This document shows, piece by piece, positions 10,201-18,266 of a stretch of DNA of 64,000 nucleotides. The notes under the pieces were generated by a model that ran no database searches, was not told the origin of the DNA, and saw nothing but the letters and a program-made list of their open reading frames with translations. Position 1 is the stretch's first letter, and each line of letters begins with the position of its first letter. Position numbers and translations under genes: made by a program. The stretch comes from Actinosynnema pretiosum (GTDB lineage Bacteria; Actinomycetota; Actinomycetes; Mycobacteriales; Pseudonocardiaceae). Where the stretch lies: contig NZ_JAMTCF010000005.1 of the NCBI RefSeq assembly GCF_024171695.1, positions 310,001 through 374,000 of the forward strand, in the 5' to 3' direction.

Positions 10201-13200
10201 CGGCTGCGCGAGCACCTGGCCGCGCACCCCGACCTGGGGGTGGCCGACCTCGGCTGGTCGCTGGCCACCCGCAGGGCCGCGCTGGAGCGGCGGGTCGTGG
10301 TGATCGCCAAGGAGCGCGCCGAGTTCACCCGCGCGCTCGACGTGCTCGCCGGGGGCGGGCGGCCCGCGAACGCGGTGCGCGGCGGTGAGCCGACCGGCGG
10401 GCGCGCGGTGTTCGTGTTCCCCGGCCTCGACGGGAGCTGGGCCGGGATGGCGCGCGGGCTGCTGCGGGACTTCCCGGTGTTCGCCGCCAGGATCGAGGAC
10501 TGCGAGTGGGCGCTGGCCCCGCACGTCGACTGGTCGCTGACCTCCGCGCTGCTCGGCGACGCGTCCGCGCCGCCGCTGGAGCGGGTCGACGTGGCGGTGC
10601 CGGTGCTGTTCGCGGTGCTGGTGTCGCTGGCGGAGCTGTGGCGCGCGCACGGCGTCGAACCCCTCGCCGTGGTGGGGCACTCGTGCGGTGAGATCGCGGC
10701 GGCCTGCGTCGCGGGAGCGCTCTCACTGGAGGACGCGGCGGCCGTCGGCGCGCTGCTGGGCCGGGCGCTGCTGCCGCTCGCGGGCACCGGGGCCGCGGCG
10801 TCGGTCGCGCTGCCGCCCTCGGAGCTGCTCGGGCGCGACGGGATCGTGGTCACCGCCGTCGACGGGCCGCGCGCCACCACCGTCGCCGGGGACGCCGACG
10901 CGGTCGACCGGCTGTGCGCGGAGCTGGCGGGCGAGGGCGTGCGCACCCGCCGCCTGCCCGTCGACCACGCCGCGCACTGCTCGCGCGTCACCCCCGTGCG
11001 CGCCGAGCTGGAACGGCTCCTGGCGGGCATCGCGCCCCGCGAACCCCGAATCCCGCTGTACTCCAGCGCCGAGGCCCGCCGGATCGGCGCGGAGCCGCTG
11101 GACGCCGAGCACTGGTACCGGAACCTGCGCTCACCGGTGCGGTTCGCCGACACCGCGCGGGAGCTGATCGCCGACGGTTTCGACGCGTTCATCGAGATCA
11201 GCCCGCACCCGGTGCTGGTGGACCCGCTGCGGGAGACGGCGGAGGAAGCCGGGGCGCGCGTCGCCGCGCTCGGGACGCTGCGCCGGGACGAGGACGGGGC
11301 CGAGCGGTTCCTGCGCTCCGCCGCGCGGGCCTGGGTGAGCGGGGTCGCGGTCGACTGGGCGCCCGCTTTCCCGGACGGGCGGGCGGTGCCCCTGCCCACG
11401 TACGCGTTCCGGCGTGACCGGCCCGTGCCGGGTGGGGCATCCGCGCCGGGCGGGACGCCTGTGCCGGACGGGACCTCCGCGCCGGAGGGGGCCATCTCGC
11501 CGGATGGCGGCCGGTTGCCGGGTGGCGCCTTCTCGCTGGACGGCGGCCGGTCGCTGGTTGGCGCTCCTGTGCGGGATGGTGGCTTCTCGCCGGATGGTGA
11601 CCGGTCACCGAGCGGTGTTCCTTCACCGGGTGGTGTTCCCGAGCCTGATGGTGCCTTCCCGTCGGATGGCGGTCGGTTGCCAGGCGGTGTTCCCGAGCCG
11701 GACGGCGCCTTCTCGCCGGGTGGTGGTCGGTTGCCGGGTGGTGTTTCCGCGCCTGACGGCGGCTTCTCATCGGACGCCAGCCGGTTGCTGGGCGGCACCC
11801 CTTCGCCGGACGTCGACCGGTCACCAGGCGGTCCCTCCTCGCCGGACGCCAGCCGGTCACCGGGCGGTGCCCCTTCGCCAGCTGACGGCTCCGCGTCGGA
11901 CGACGACCGGTCGCCCGACGTCGAGTGGACCCCGGTCGAGAGCGACAGCGCGGCCCGGTTGTCGGGGGAGTGGCTGGTCGTGCGCCCGCCGGGGCCGGGG
12001 TTCGACGAGTGGGTGCGGCAGGTCCGGGCCACCGCCGACGGGGTGCGCGCCCTGGTCGTCGGCCCCGGTGGGGCGCGGCGGGAAGCGCTGGCCGCGCGGG
12101 TCGGCGGCCGGTGGGCCGGGGTGGTGTCGCTGCTCGCCCTGGACGACCAGCCGCACGGCGAGTCCGGGGTGAGCCGGGCGGTCCTGGCGACCGCCGCGCT
12201 CGTCCAGGCGCTCGGCGACGCGGGCGTCACGGCGCCGCTGTGGTGCGTCACCTCCGGCGCGGTCGCGCCGGGCGGGACCACGCCCGTTCCCGCGCAGGCG
12301 GCCGTGTGGGGGCTGGGCGGCGTCGCCGCGCTGGAGCACCCGGAGCGCTGGGGCGGGCTGGTCGACCTGCCCGGTCCCGAGGCCGCCCGGCTGCTCGGCG
12401 CGGTGGTCGCGAGCGGGGTGGACCGGGTGGCGGTGCGCGGACCGGAGCTGTTGGCGCGCGACCAGGTCCCGGCGGCTGGCGGCCCGGCGCCGGAGTGGCG
12501 GCCGAGGGGGACCGTGCTGGTCACCGGCGACCGGGGCGCGCGGATCACCGGCTGGCTCATCGAGAACGGCGCCGAGCACGTGGTCCTGGTGACCTCCGGC
12601 CCGGACTCCGTCGAACTGGCGCGGGTCGGGGGTCGGATCACCGCCGTGACCTGCGACTTCACCGACCGCGCCGCACTGGCCGCACTCCTGGAGGGCTTGC
12701 GCGCGGGCGGCCACCGGCCCACCACCGTCGTGCACGCGGCGGGGGAGGGGCCCGCGATCCCGCTGGCCGAGACCACCGCCGAGGACCTCACCCGAGCCTG
12801 GGCGGACGCGGCGCGCGGCGCGGAGGTCCTGGACGAGCTGCTGCGCGGCGAACCGCTCGACGCGTTCGTGCTGCTCTCCTCGGACGCGGGCGCGCTGGGC
12901 GTGGCCGGGCAGAGCGCCCGCGCGGCGGCGACCGCGCACCTGGACGCGATCGCCCAACGCCGCCGCTCCCTCGGCGAGACCGCGACCTCGCTCTCCGCCG
13001 AACCGTGGACCGGTGGTGTGGGCTCGACCGTGGCGGGTTCGACCTGCCTGGGCCCGGCCGCCAACGGGACGTCCGGCGCGAGTCTCGCAGCCAAGGGGCG
13101 CTCCGCCATAGGTGCGACCACCACGAGCCCAACCACCACAGGCCCAACCACTGCGGGCCTTTCCGGCGTGGAATCCGCCACCACGGGCCCAACCGGTGCC

Positions 13201-16200
13201 AGGCCGACCACTGCGGGCCCGTCCGGCGCCAGGCCGACCACCGAGGGGCCGTCCGGCGCGAACCCCGCCCCGGACCGGCCCGCGTCCACCACTCCGCCCG
13301 CGACCGCCCCACCCGCGCCCGACCCGACCGCCGAGCCGCAAACCCCCGCCCCCCAACGGTTCCAGCCCACCGTCTCCGCGTCCGAGTTCGCCGCCGACCT
13401 CGCGGCCATGCCCGCCGCCGACCAGCGCGGCGCGCTCGTGGAGCTGGTGCGGTCCGTCGCGGCCCAGGTGCTCGGCCACGACGGGCCCGCCCGGATCACG
13501 CCCACCCGCCCGTTCCGCGACCTCGGCGTCGACTCGCCGCGCGCCGTGGAGCTGCGCGACCGGCTCAGCGCCGCCACCGGGCTGCGCCTGGCCACCACCC
13601 TGGTGTTCGACCACCCGACCCCGGCCTCCCTCGCCGGGCACCTGCGCCGCTCCCTGTTCGGCGCGCCCCACCCGGAAGCGGCGCTCCCGTCGAAGCCCGC
13701 CACCCGCGTGTCCTTCAAGCCCGCCAAGCCCACCGACCACCCCGCGAACCCCAGGCCGACCGACCCAGGGCCCACCACCCCGCCCGTGGTCGACCGCAGG
13801 CCACCGGCCAAGCCCGCGCCCGTCGCGGACGACCCGCTGGTGATCGTGTCGATGGCCTGCCGCTTCCCCGGCGGCGTCACCACCCCCGAGCAGCTCTGGG
13901 ACCTGCTCGCCTCCGGCGACGACGTCGTCGGCCCGCTCCCGCGCGACCGGGGCTGGGACCTCTCCGGACCGCGCGCCACCGACCGCGCGGGCGGGTTCCT
14001 GCCCGACCTCGGCCTGGTCGACCGGGAGCTGTTCGACCTCGGCGAGCGCGAGGCCCGCACCCTCGACCCGAGGCAGCGGCTCCTGCTGGAAACCGCCTGG
14101 GAGGCCTTCGAGCGCGCCGGGCTCGACCCGACCGCGCTGCGCGGCAGCGGGACCGCCGTGCTCGTCGGCGCGTCCCAGGAGGGCGGCCCACGGGGCCAGG
14201 ACGCCGACGACCCGTTCGGCGGCTGCGCAGGCGGCGCGCTCTCCGGCCGCCTCGCCCGCGCCTTCGGGCTCACCGGCCCGGCCATCACCGTCGACACCGC
14301 CTGCTCCTCCTCCCTCGTCGCGCTGCACCTGGCGGGCGAGGCGCTGCGGCGCGGCGAGTGCTCGCTCGCGCTCGTCGGCGCGGCCACCGTCCTGGCCGAA
14401 CCGCCACCCGCAGGCTCGCCGGACGGGCGCTGCAAGCCCTTCGCGGACGACGCGGACGGCGTCGTGCGCTCCGAGGGGGTCGGCGTGCTGCTGCTGGAGC
14501 GGCTGTCCGACGCCGAGCGCGCGGGCCGCCCGGTGCTGGCCGTGCTGCGCGGCGCGGCCGTGAACTCGGACGGCGCGACCGGCAGCGGGGACGCGCAGCG
14601 CGAGGTCATCCGCGCGGCGCTGGCCGACGCGGGGCTGCGGCCCGGTGACGTGGACGCGGTGGAGGCGCACGGAACCGGTGTCCCGCAAGCGGACGAGGTC
14701 GAGCTGCGGGCGTTGCAGGAGGCCTACCGGGAGCGCGAGCGACCGCTGTGGGTCGGCTCGCTCAAGTCCGCCCTCGGGCACGCGCACGCCGCCGCCGGGC
14801 TCGCCGGGGTGATCAAGACCGTGCTGGCGCTGCGCTCCGGCCGACTGCCCCGCACGCTGCTCGCCGGTCGGCCGACCACCAGGGTGGACTGGGCGCTGGG
14901 CCAGGTCAGGCTGCTCGACGAGGACCAGCCGTGGCCGACCTCCAGGGGCCAGGGCACGGCGAGGCCGCGCCGGGCCGGGGTGTCCGCGTTCGGGGCGAGC
15001 GGCACCAACGCGCACGTCGTCCTGGAGCAGGCGCCGAGGAAGTCCGCCGCGCCGCGCTCCCGGCGGACCGCGCGCCCCCTGCCCTGGCTGCTGTCCGGCG
15101 CGAGCCCGGACGCCTTGCGGGAGCGGGCCTCCCGGCTGCTCGACCGCGTCCAGTCCGAAGTGGACGTTCTCGACGTCGGCTTCTCGCTCGCGCGCTCCCG
15201 CGCCGGGCTGGCCCACCGGGCCGCCGTCCTCGGCGACGACCTGGCCGGGTTCCGGCGTGGGCTCGCCGCCCTCGCGCACGGCGAACCGGCCTCCGAGCTG
15301 CGCCGCGACACCGCGCAGGGCGGCGGCGTGGCGTTCCTGTTCCCCGGCCAGGGCGCGGAGCGGCCGGGTGTGGCGCGCGAGCTGTGCGCGGCGTTCCCGG
15401 TGTTCGCCGCCGCCGTGGACGAGGTCGTCGGCGCGGTCGACGCCGACCTCGCCGACGGGCTGCGCGCGGTGCTCACCGGCGACGCGGAGGACCTCGCGGC
15501 CAGCACGGTGTTCGCGCAGACCGCCCTGTTCGCGGTCGGCGTCGGGCTGCTGCGGCTGCTCGGGTCGTGGGGCGTCGTCCCGGACTTCGTGTTCGGCCAC
15601 TCGGTCGGCGAGATCGCGGCGGCCCACGCGGCCGGAGCGCTGGCGCTGGCGGACGCGGCCCGGCTGGTGTCCGCGCGCGGCAGGCTCATGCAGGAGCGGA
15701 TGCCCGAGGGCGCGATGGTGGCGCTGCGCCTGACCCCGCAGGACGTGCTGCCGCTGCTGGGCGAGCGGCTGGGGCTGGCCGCCGTGAACGGGCCGGAGTC
15801 CGTGGTGGTGGCGGGCGCGCTGGACGACGTCGCCGGGCTGGTGGAGCGGTGCGCGGCGCTCGGCGTGCGGCACCGCAGGCTGGCCACCGGCTGGGCGTTC
15901 CACTCGGCCGACGTCGACCCGGTGCTGGACGACCTGGCCGAGGTCGCGACCGGGCTCAGCGCGGCCGAACCGGTGATCCCGCTGGTGTCCGGGGTGAGCG
16001 GCGGACCGGTCGGGGCGCGGGATCTGGCCGCGCCCGAGCACTGGCGGCGGCAGGCCAGGGACACCGTGCGGTTCCACGACGCGGTCCGCTGGCTCGACGG
16101 GCGGGGCGTGCGCACGTACCTGGAGCTGGGCGTGGGGAGCGTGCTGTCGGCGCTGGGCGCGGAGTGCGTGCCCGAGCCGGGGCGGGCCGCGTTCGTGCCG

Positions 16201-17793
16201 CTCGCCAGGAGCGGGCGGGACGTGGAGCGCGCGGTCACCTCGGCGGTCGCCCGCGCGCACAACCGGGGCGTGGCGGTGGACTGGGCTGCGGTGTTCGACG
16301 GCACCGGCGCGCGGCGCGTCGACCTGCCCACCTACCCGTTCCAGCGGGTGCGCTGCCAGGTTGACGAGGTGGTCGGGGACGTGGCCGGGGACGTCGCCGA
16401 AGAGGCGGCCGACGAGGTGGGCGGCGAGCTGCGCCGGTGCGACTGGGTTCCCGCGCCCGCCGGTGGCGAGCCGGGGACGTGGGCGTTCGTCGGCCTGGAC
16501 TGGGAGCTGCCCGGCGAGCGGTACCCGGACCTGGCCGCGCTGGAGCGGGACTCCGAGCGCGCGCCCGACCACGTCGCGGTGCGGGTGTCCGCAGCCAGGC
16601 AGGGGGACCCGGTGCAGGGGGCGCGCCTGGTCGCGCACGAGGTGCTGGCGCTGCTGCGGTGGTGGCTGGACGAGCCGAGGTGGGCCGGTGCGCGCCTGGT
16701 CGTGGTCACCGGGAACGCCACGACCACCGGGCTCGTGGACGCCCCGGTGTGGGGCGCGGTCCGGTCGGCGCGGGTCGAGCACCCCGACCGGTTCGCGCTC
16801 GTGGACGTGGACGGTTCCGCCGCGCCCGAGCGGTTGTTGCGCGTGATCGCCTCGGGGGAGCGGGAGGTCGTGGTGCGCGAGGGGGCCGTGTTGAGTCCAC
16901 AGTGGACCGATGTCGAGATGCGGCCGTCCGACGTCGACCTCTCCGGCGGCACGGTGCTGATCACCGGTGGCACGGGCAGGCTCGGCTCCTCGGTCGCGCG
17001 GTTCCTGGTGGCGCGGCGCGGGGTCCGGTCGCTGCTGCTCGCCTCCCGACGCGGCCCGGACGCGCCGGGAGCGGCGGAACTGGTGGCGGAGCTGGAGAAC
17101 TCGGGCGCGCGGGTGCGACTCGTGCCCTGCGACGTCGGCGAGCGCGCCCAGGTCGAGGCGCTGCTGGAGCACGTGCCGGACGCGCTGCCGCTGCGCGGGG
17201 TCGTGCACGCGGCGGGCGTCGCGGCGGACGACGTGCTCGCCGGGACCCGGCCGGACGCGCTGGACGAGGTGTTCCGGGCCAAGGTCTCCGGCGCCTGGTG
17301 GCTGCACCGGGCCACCGCCGGGCACGACCTGGCGCTGTTCACCCTGTTCTCGTCGGCGGCCGGATCGCTCGGCGGCGCGGGCCGGGCCGTTCCCGCCGCC
17401 GCCGACGCCTTCCTGGACGGCCTGGCCAGGACCCGCCGCGCCCAGGGCCTCCCGGCCCGCTCGCTGGCCTGGGGACCGTGGGAGGGCGGGCGACCGGCGC
17501 ACGTCGAACGCCTTGCGGGCGCGGACCTCGCCCCGCTGACCGGGGAGCAGGGCGTGCGGCTGTTCGACGCGGCCCACGCCGTGGACGAGCCGGTGCTGCT
17601 CCCGGTCCGCACCGCGCCCCGACCGGGGTCCGCGCCCCGCGCCACCGACCTGCTCGGCCGGATCGCCGACCTGGAGGCGGAACTGGCCGGACTGGCCCCG
17701 GACAGCGCGCCCCGCGCCGCCGCCACCGCCCGGATCAGGACGCTGCTCGCGGCCCTGTCCGAAGCCCCCGTCCCCCAACCCGCGCACGACTAG
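7297..17793 (+). CDS. Three-module type I polyketide synthase, mostly degenerate (KS-AT / KS-AT-KR-ACP / KS-AT-KR)
   Basis: 3498 aa. Start ATG follows AAAGG and a docking coil, MGNEDRLRAYLRRVTSDARE. Module A (aa ~35-603): KS keeps the Cys (DTGCSAS) but lacks the HGTGT to KSNxGH region; AT has GHAGGG (Ser to Ala) and lacks the middle of the fold; no ACP. Module B (~619-2125): KS has Cys741, but EGSGGGS replaces EAHGTGT and TAALGD replaces KSNIGH; AT looks usable (GHSCGE, Ser1129; DHAAH); KR has GQSARAAATA without Tyr; ACP is intact (LGVDSP, Ser2080). Module C (~2178-3440): KS complete (Cys2336, EAHGTG with His2458, KSALGH); AT complete (GHSVGE, Ser2769; WAFHS, malonyl-type); KR has GRAVPAAADA without Tyr/Asn; no ACP or thioesterase follows, only a helical docking end (aa ~3445-3498). 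Confidence 0.93.
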   Translation: MGNEDRLRAYLRRVTSDARELRARLDRAEDRDREPVAVVGVGRRAHGGSESDVDSFDADFFGIPAHEARVMAPAEGLLLETSWEAVESAGIRPDSLAGGDTGVFVGASARLLDPRTSRDPAVLSWRIAHVLGLGGPALTVDTGCSASLVALHLAVRALRRGECSLALVGGAEGVLLLERLSDARRHGRPVRGVVRGSAVNSDGGDDGASRQDVVRAALRDAGLDAAQVDAARVDAGQVDVEHPAGAGVIDVLLAAGAGAAPRRIGVSAFGGGNAHVVLERPEAEPEPEESGPEPVVAWPLSAKTAEALRRATDRLRARLADDGTGTPAEVADALARRSAFAHRAVVVGRDRAELLRALDDDAVRGVAVPGRRAVFVLPGHDSSWPGMAEELLDTAPAFAEAATGCAAALAPHVDFSVLDVLRGAEGAPPLDRPDVARPALFTVLVSLAALWRAHGVEPVAVLGHAGGGIAAAHVAGALSLADAAELAAELSRVRAEPVDARPTTAATPFRSTTTGDQFADAIRELLDHGALIEISPHPVLTGTMTELVGDRAAVLGTLRRDDGGMSRFLRSAAHAHVSGVEVTWPVEAGTRHVDLPGYPFQRGDLRLDERPEPAAPAHEPIAVIGMACRLPGGVASPDDLWRLLSEGRAAIAPLSDVDGFDAAFFGFTPDEAAALDPRQRLLLETSWEALEHAGVLPEDLRGSRTGVFVGASGDHPAAAPSGRISHAYGLEGPSLTVDTSCSASLAALHLACQSLRQDECGLALASGATTTGGVALVLLERLSDARRAGREVLAVVLGSAVNADGASRRGALEPALGRAGLTVADLELVEGSGGGSELAAACDPDRERPLLVGSLTAALGDTGAAAGIAGLLKVVLAMRHGRVPATPSATPTTGPVRPVVDAVPWPNRADRPRRAAVTSSGPDGADAHAVVEHVPPAVLLPAQRAGKPRAHPWVLSARDGEALAAQALRLREHLAAHPDLGVADLGWSLATRRAALERRVVVIAKERAEFTRALDVLAGGGRPANAVRGGEPTGGRAVFVFPGLDGSWAGMARGLLRDFPVFAARIEDCEWALAPHVDWSLTSALLGDASAPPLERVDVAVPVLFAVLVSLAELWRAHGVEPLAVVGHSCGEIAAACVAGALSLEDAAAVGALLGRALLPLAGTGAAASVALPPSELLGRDGIVVTAVDGPRATTVAGDADAVDRLCAELAGEGVRTRRLPVDHAAHCSRVTPVRAELERLLAGIAPREPRIPLYSSAEARRIGAEPLDAEHWYRNLRSPVRFADTARELIADGFDAFIEISPHPVLVDPLRETAEEAGARVAALGTLRRDEDGAERFLRSAARAWVSGVAVDWAPAFPDGRAVPLPTYAFRRDRPVPGGASAPGGTPVPDGTSAPEGAISPDGGRLPGGAFSLDGGRSLVGAPVRDGGFSPDGDRSPSGVPSPGGVPEPDGAFPSDGGRLPGGVPEPDGAFSPGGGRLPGGVSAPDGGFSSDASRLLGGTPSPDVDRSPGGPSSPDASRSPGGAPSPADGSASDDDRSPDVEWTPVESDSAARLSGEWLVVRPPGPGFDEWVRQVRATADGVRALVVGPGGARREALAARVGGRWAGVVSLLALDDQPHGESGVSRAVLATAALVQALGDAGVTAPLWCVTSGAVAPGGTTPVPAQAAVWGLGGVAALEHPERWGGLVDLPGPEAARLLGAVVASGVDRVAVRGPELLARDQVPAAGGPAPEWRPRGTVLVTGDRGARITGWLIENGAEHVVLVTSGPDSVELARVGGRITAVTCDFTDRAALAALLEGLRAGGHRPTTVVHAAGEGPAIPLAETTAEDLTRAWADAARGAEVLDELLRGEPLDAFVLLSSDAGALGVAGQSARAAATAHLDAIAQRRRSLGETATSLSAEPWTGGVGSTVAGSTCLGPAANGTSGASLAAKGRSAIGATTTSPTTTGPTTAGLSGVESATTGPTGARPTTAGPSGARPTTEGPSGANPAPDRPASTTPPATAPPAPDPTAEPQTPAPQRFQPTVSASEFAADLAAMPAADQRGALVELVRSVAAQVLGHDGPARITPTRPFRDLGVDSPRAVELRDRLSAATGLRLATTLVFDHPTPASLAGHLRRSLFGAPHPEAALPSKPATRVSFKPAKPTDHPANPRPTDPGPTTPPVVDRRPPAKPAPVADDPLVIVSMACRFPGGVTTPEQLWDLLASGDDVVGPLPRDRGWDLSGPRATDRAGGFLPDLGLVDRELFDLGEREARTLDPRQRLLLETAWEAFERAGLDPTALRGSGTAVLVGASQEGGPRGQDADDPFGGCAGGALSGRLARAFGLTGPAITVDTACSSSLVALHLAGEALRRGECSLALVGAATVLAEPPPAGSPDGRCKPFADDADGVVRSEGVGVLLLERLSDAERAGRPVLAVLRGAAVNSDGATGSGDAQREVIRAALADAGLRPGDVDAVEAHGTGVPQADEVELRALQEAYRERERPLWVGSLKSALGHAHAAAGLAGVIKTVLALRSGRLPRTLLAGRPTTRVDWALGQVRLLDEDQPWPTSRGQGTARPRRAGVSAFGASGTNAHVVLEQAPRKSAAPRSRRTARPLPWLLSGASPDALRERASRLLDRVQSEVDVLDVGFSLARSRAGLAHRAAVLGDDLAGFRRGLAALAHGEPASELRRDTAQGGGVAFLFPGQGAERPGVARELCAAFPVFAAAVDEVVGAVDADLADGLRAVLTGDAEDLAASTVFAQTALFAVGVGLLRLLGSWGVVPDFVFGHSVGEIAAAHAAGALALADAARLVSARGRLMQERMPEGAMVALRLTPQDVLPLLGERLGLAAVNGPESVVVAGALDDVAGLVERCAALGVRHRRLATGWAFHSADVDPVLDDLAEVATGLSAAEPVIPLVSGVSGGPVGARDLAAPEHWRRQARDTVRFHDAVRWLDGRGVRTYLELGVGSVLSALGAECVPEPGRAAFVPLARSGRDVERAVTSAVARAHNRGVAVDWAAVFDGTGARRVDLPTYPFQRVRCQVDEVVGDVAGDVAEEAADEVGGELRRCDWVPAPAGGEPGTWAFVGLDWELPGERYPDLAALERDSERAPDHVAVRVSAARQGDPVQGARLVAHEVLALLRWWLDEPRWAGARLVVVTGNATTTGLVDAPVWGAVRSARVEHPDRFALVDVDGSAAPERLLRVIASGEREVVVREGAVLSPQWTDVEMRPSDVDLSGGTVLITGGTGRLGSSVARFLVARRGVRSLLLASRRGPDAPGAAELVAELENSGARVRLVPCDVGERAQVEALLEHVPDALPLRGVVHAAGVAADDVLAGTRPDALDEVFRAKVSGAWWLHRATAGHDLALFTLFSSAAGSLGGAGRAVPAAADAFLDGLARTRRAQGLPARSLAWGPWEGGRPAHVERLAGADLAPLTGEQGVRLFDAAHAVDEPVLLPVRTAPRPGSAPRATDLLGRIADLEAELAGLAPDSAPRAAATARIRTLLAALSEAPVPQPAHD
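11424..11890 (+). repeat. Gly/Pro/Asp-rich tandem repeat linker in PKS module B
   Basis: About 155 residues of PDGG(R/F)xPGG-type repeats between AT and KR. The clearest units are 54 bp (18 residues): 11635-11688 and 11689-11742, both beginning GVPEPDGAF. Flanking copies are more diverged. Confidence 0.85.
13105..13262 (+). repeat. Thr/Gly/Pro tandem repeat linker before the ACP of module B
   Basis: In-frame repeats of TTxGPSGARP. The last two units are an exact-register 30-bp tandem (13201-13230 and 13231-13260). Confidence 0.8.
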
Positions 17794-17816
17794 GGTGGCC
17801 GGGGGAGGAGGACGTG

Positions 17817-18194
17817 ATGGCGCCACGCCTGCAGTGCCTGGTCATCGACTGCCCGGACGCCCGGGGGCTGGCCCGCTTCTACGCGGCCGTGCTCGGCGGC
17901 GAGGTCGACCGGCCGGACCCGCGCTGGAGCCTGGACGAGGACTGGGCCACCACCCACCTGCCGGACGGCCAGGTCCTGTGCTTCCAGCGCGTCCCCGACC
18001 ACCGGCCGCCCACCTGGCCGGAGGGCGCGCACCCGCAGCAGATGCACCTCGACCTGACCGTCACCGACCTGGACGCCGAGGAGCCCGAGCTGCTGCGCCA
18101 CGGCGCGGTGCTGCTCGACCGGGGCGACGACGAGCGAGGCTGGCGCGTCTACGCAGACCCCGCCGGGCACCCGTTCTGCCTCGTCGTGGACTGA
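17817..18194 (+). CDS. VOC-fold (glyoxalase/bleomycin resistance-like) protein
   Basis: 125 aa. It begins MAPRLQCLVIDCPDARGLARFYAAVLGG, the typical opening strand and helix of VOC domains. It continues through a HLDLTV strand with a candidate metal-ligand His and ends YADPAGHPFCLVVD, matching the VOC C-terminal strand. A strong ribosome site, GGGGGAGGAGG, precedes ATG 17817. It lies 23 bp after the large PKS and may be cotranscribed. VOC members isomerise, cleave or simply bind small molecules; which applies cannot be read here. A self-protection or tailoring role is possible but unsupported. Confidence 0.85.
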   Translation: MAPRLQCLVIDCPDARGLARFYAAVLGGEVDRPDPRWSLDEDWATTHLPDGQVLCFQRVPDHRPPTWPEGAHPQQMHLDLTVTDLDAEEPELLRHGAVLLDRGDDERGWRVYADPAGHPFCLVVD

Positions 18195-18197
18195 CGC

Positions 18198-18265
18198 CGC
18201 ACGGCGGTTGATCCCGCACGGCGCCCGGTCCCGCACGGCGGCTGATCCACCACGGCGGCCGGTCC
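18198..18265 (+). repeat. 34-bp tandem repeat between convergent genes
   Basis: Two 34-bp copies (18198-18231, 18232-18265), each built on CGCACGGCGG-TGATCC, fill the gap between the VOC gene and the convergent CoA ligase. No clear terminator hairpin is seen here. Confidence 0.75.
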
Positions 18266-18266
18266 C

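Noticed and set aside
866-17826. Very long open frames antisense to the PKS genes (866-4666, 4252-10680, 9477-14609, 11857-17826)
   Set aside because: Stop-free antisense frames are expected at this GC content. Their translations are Arg/Gly/His-rich without domains, while the sense strand shows clear PKS motifs.
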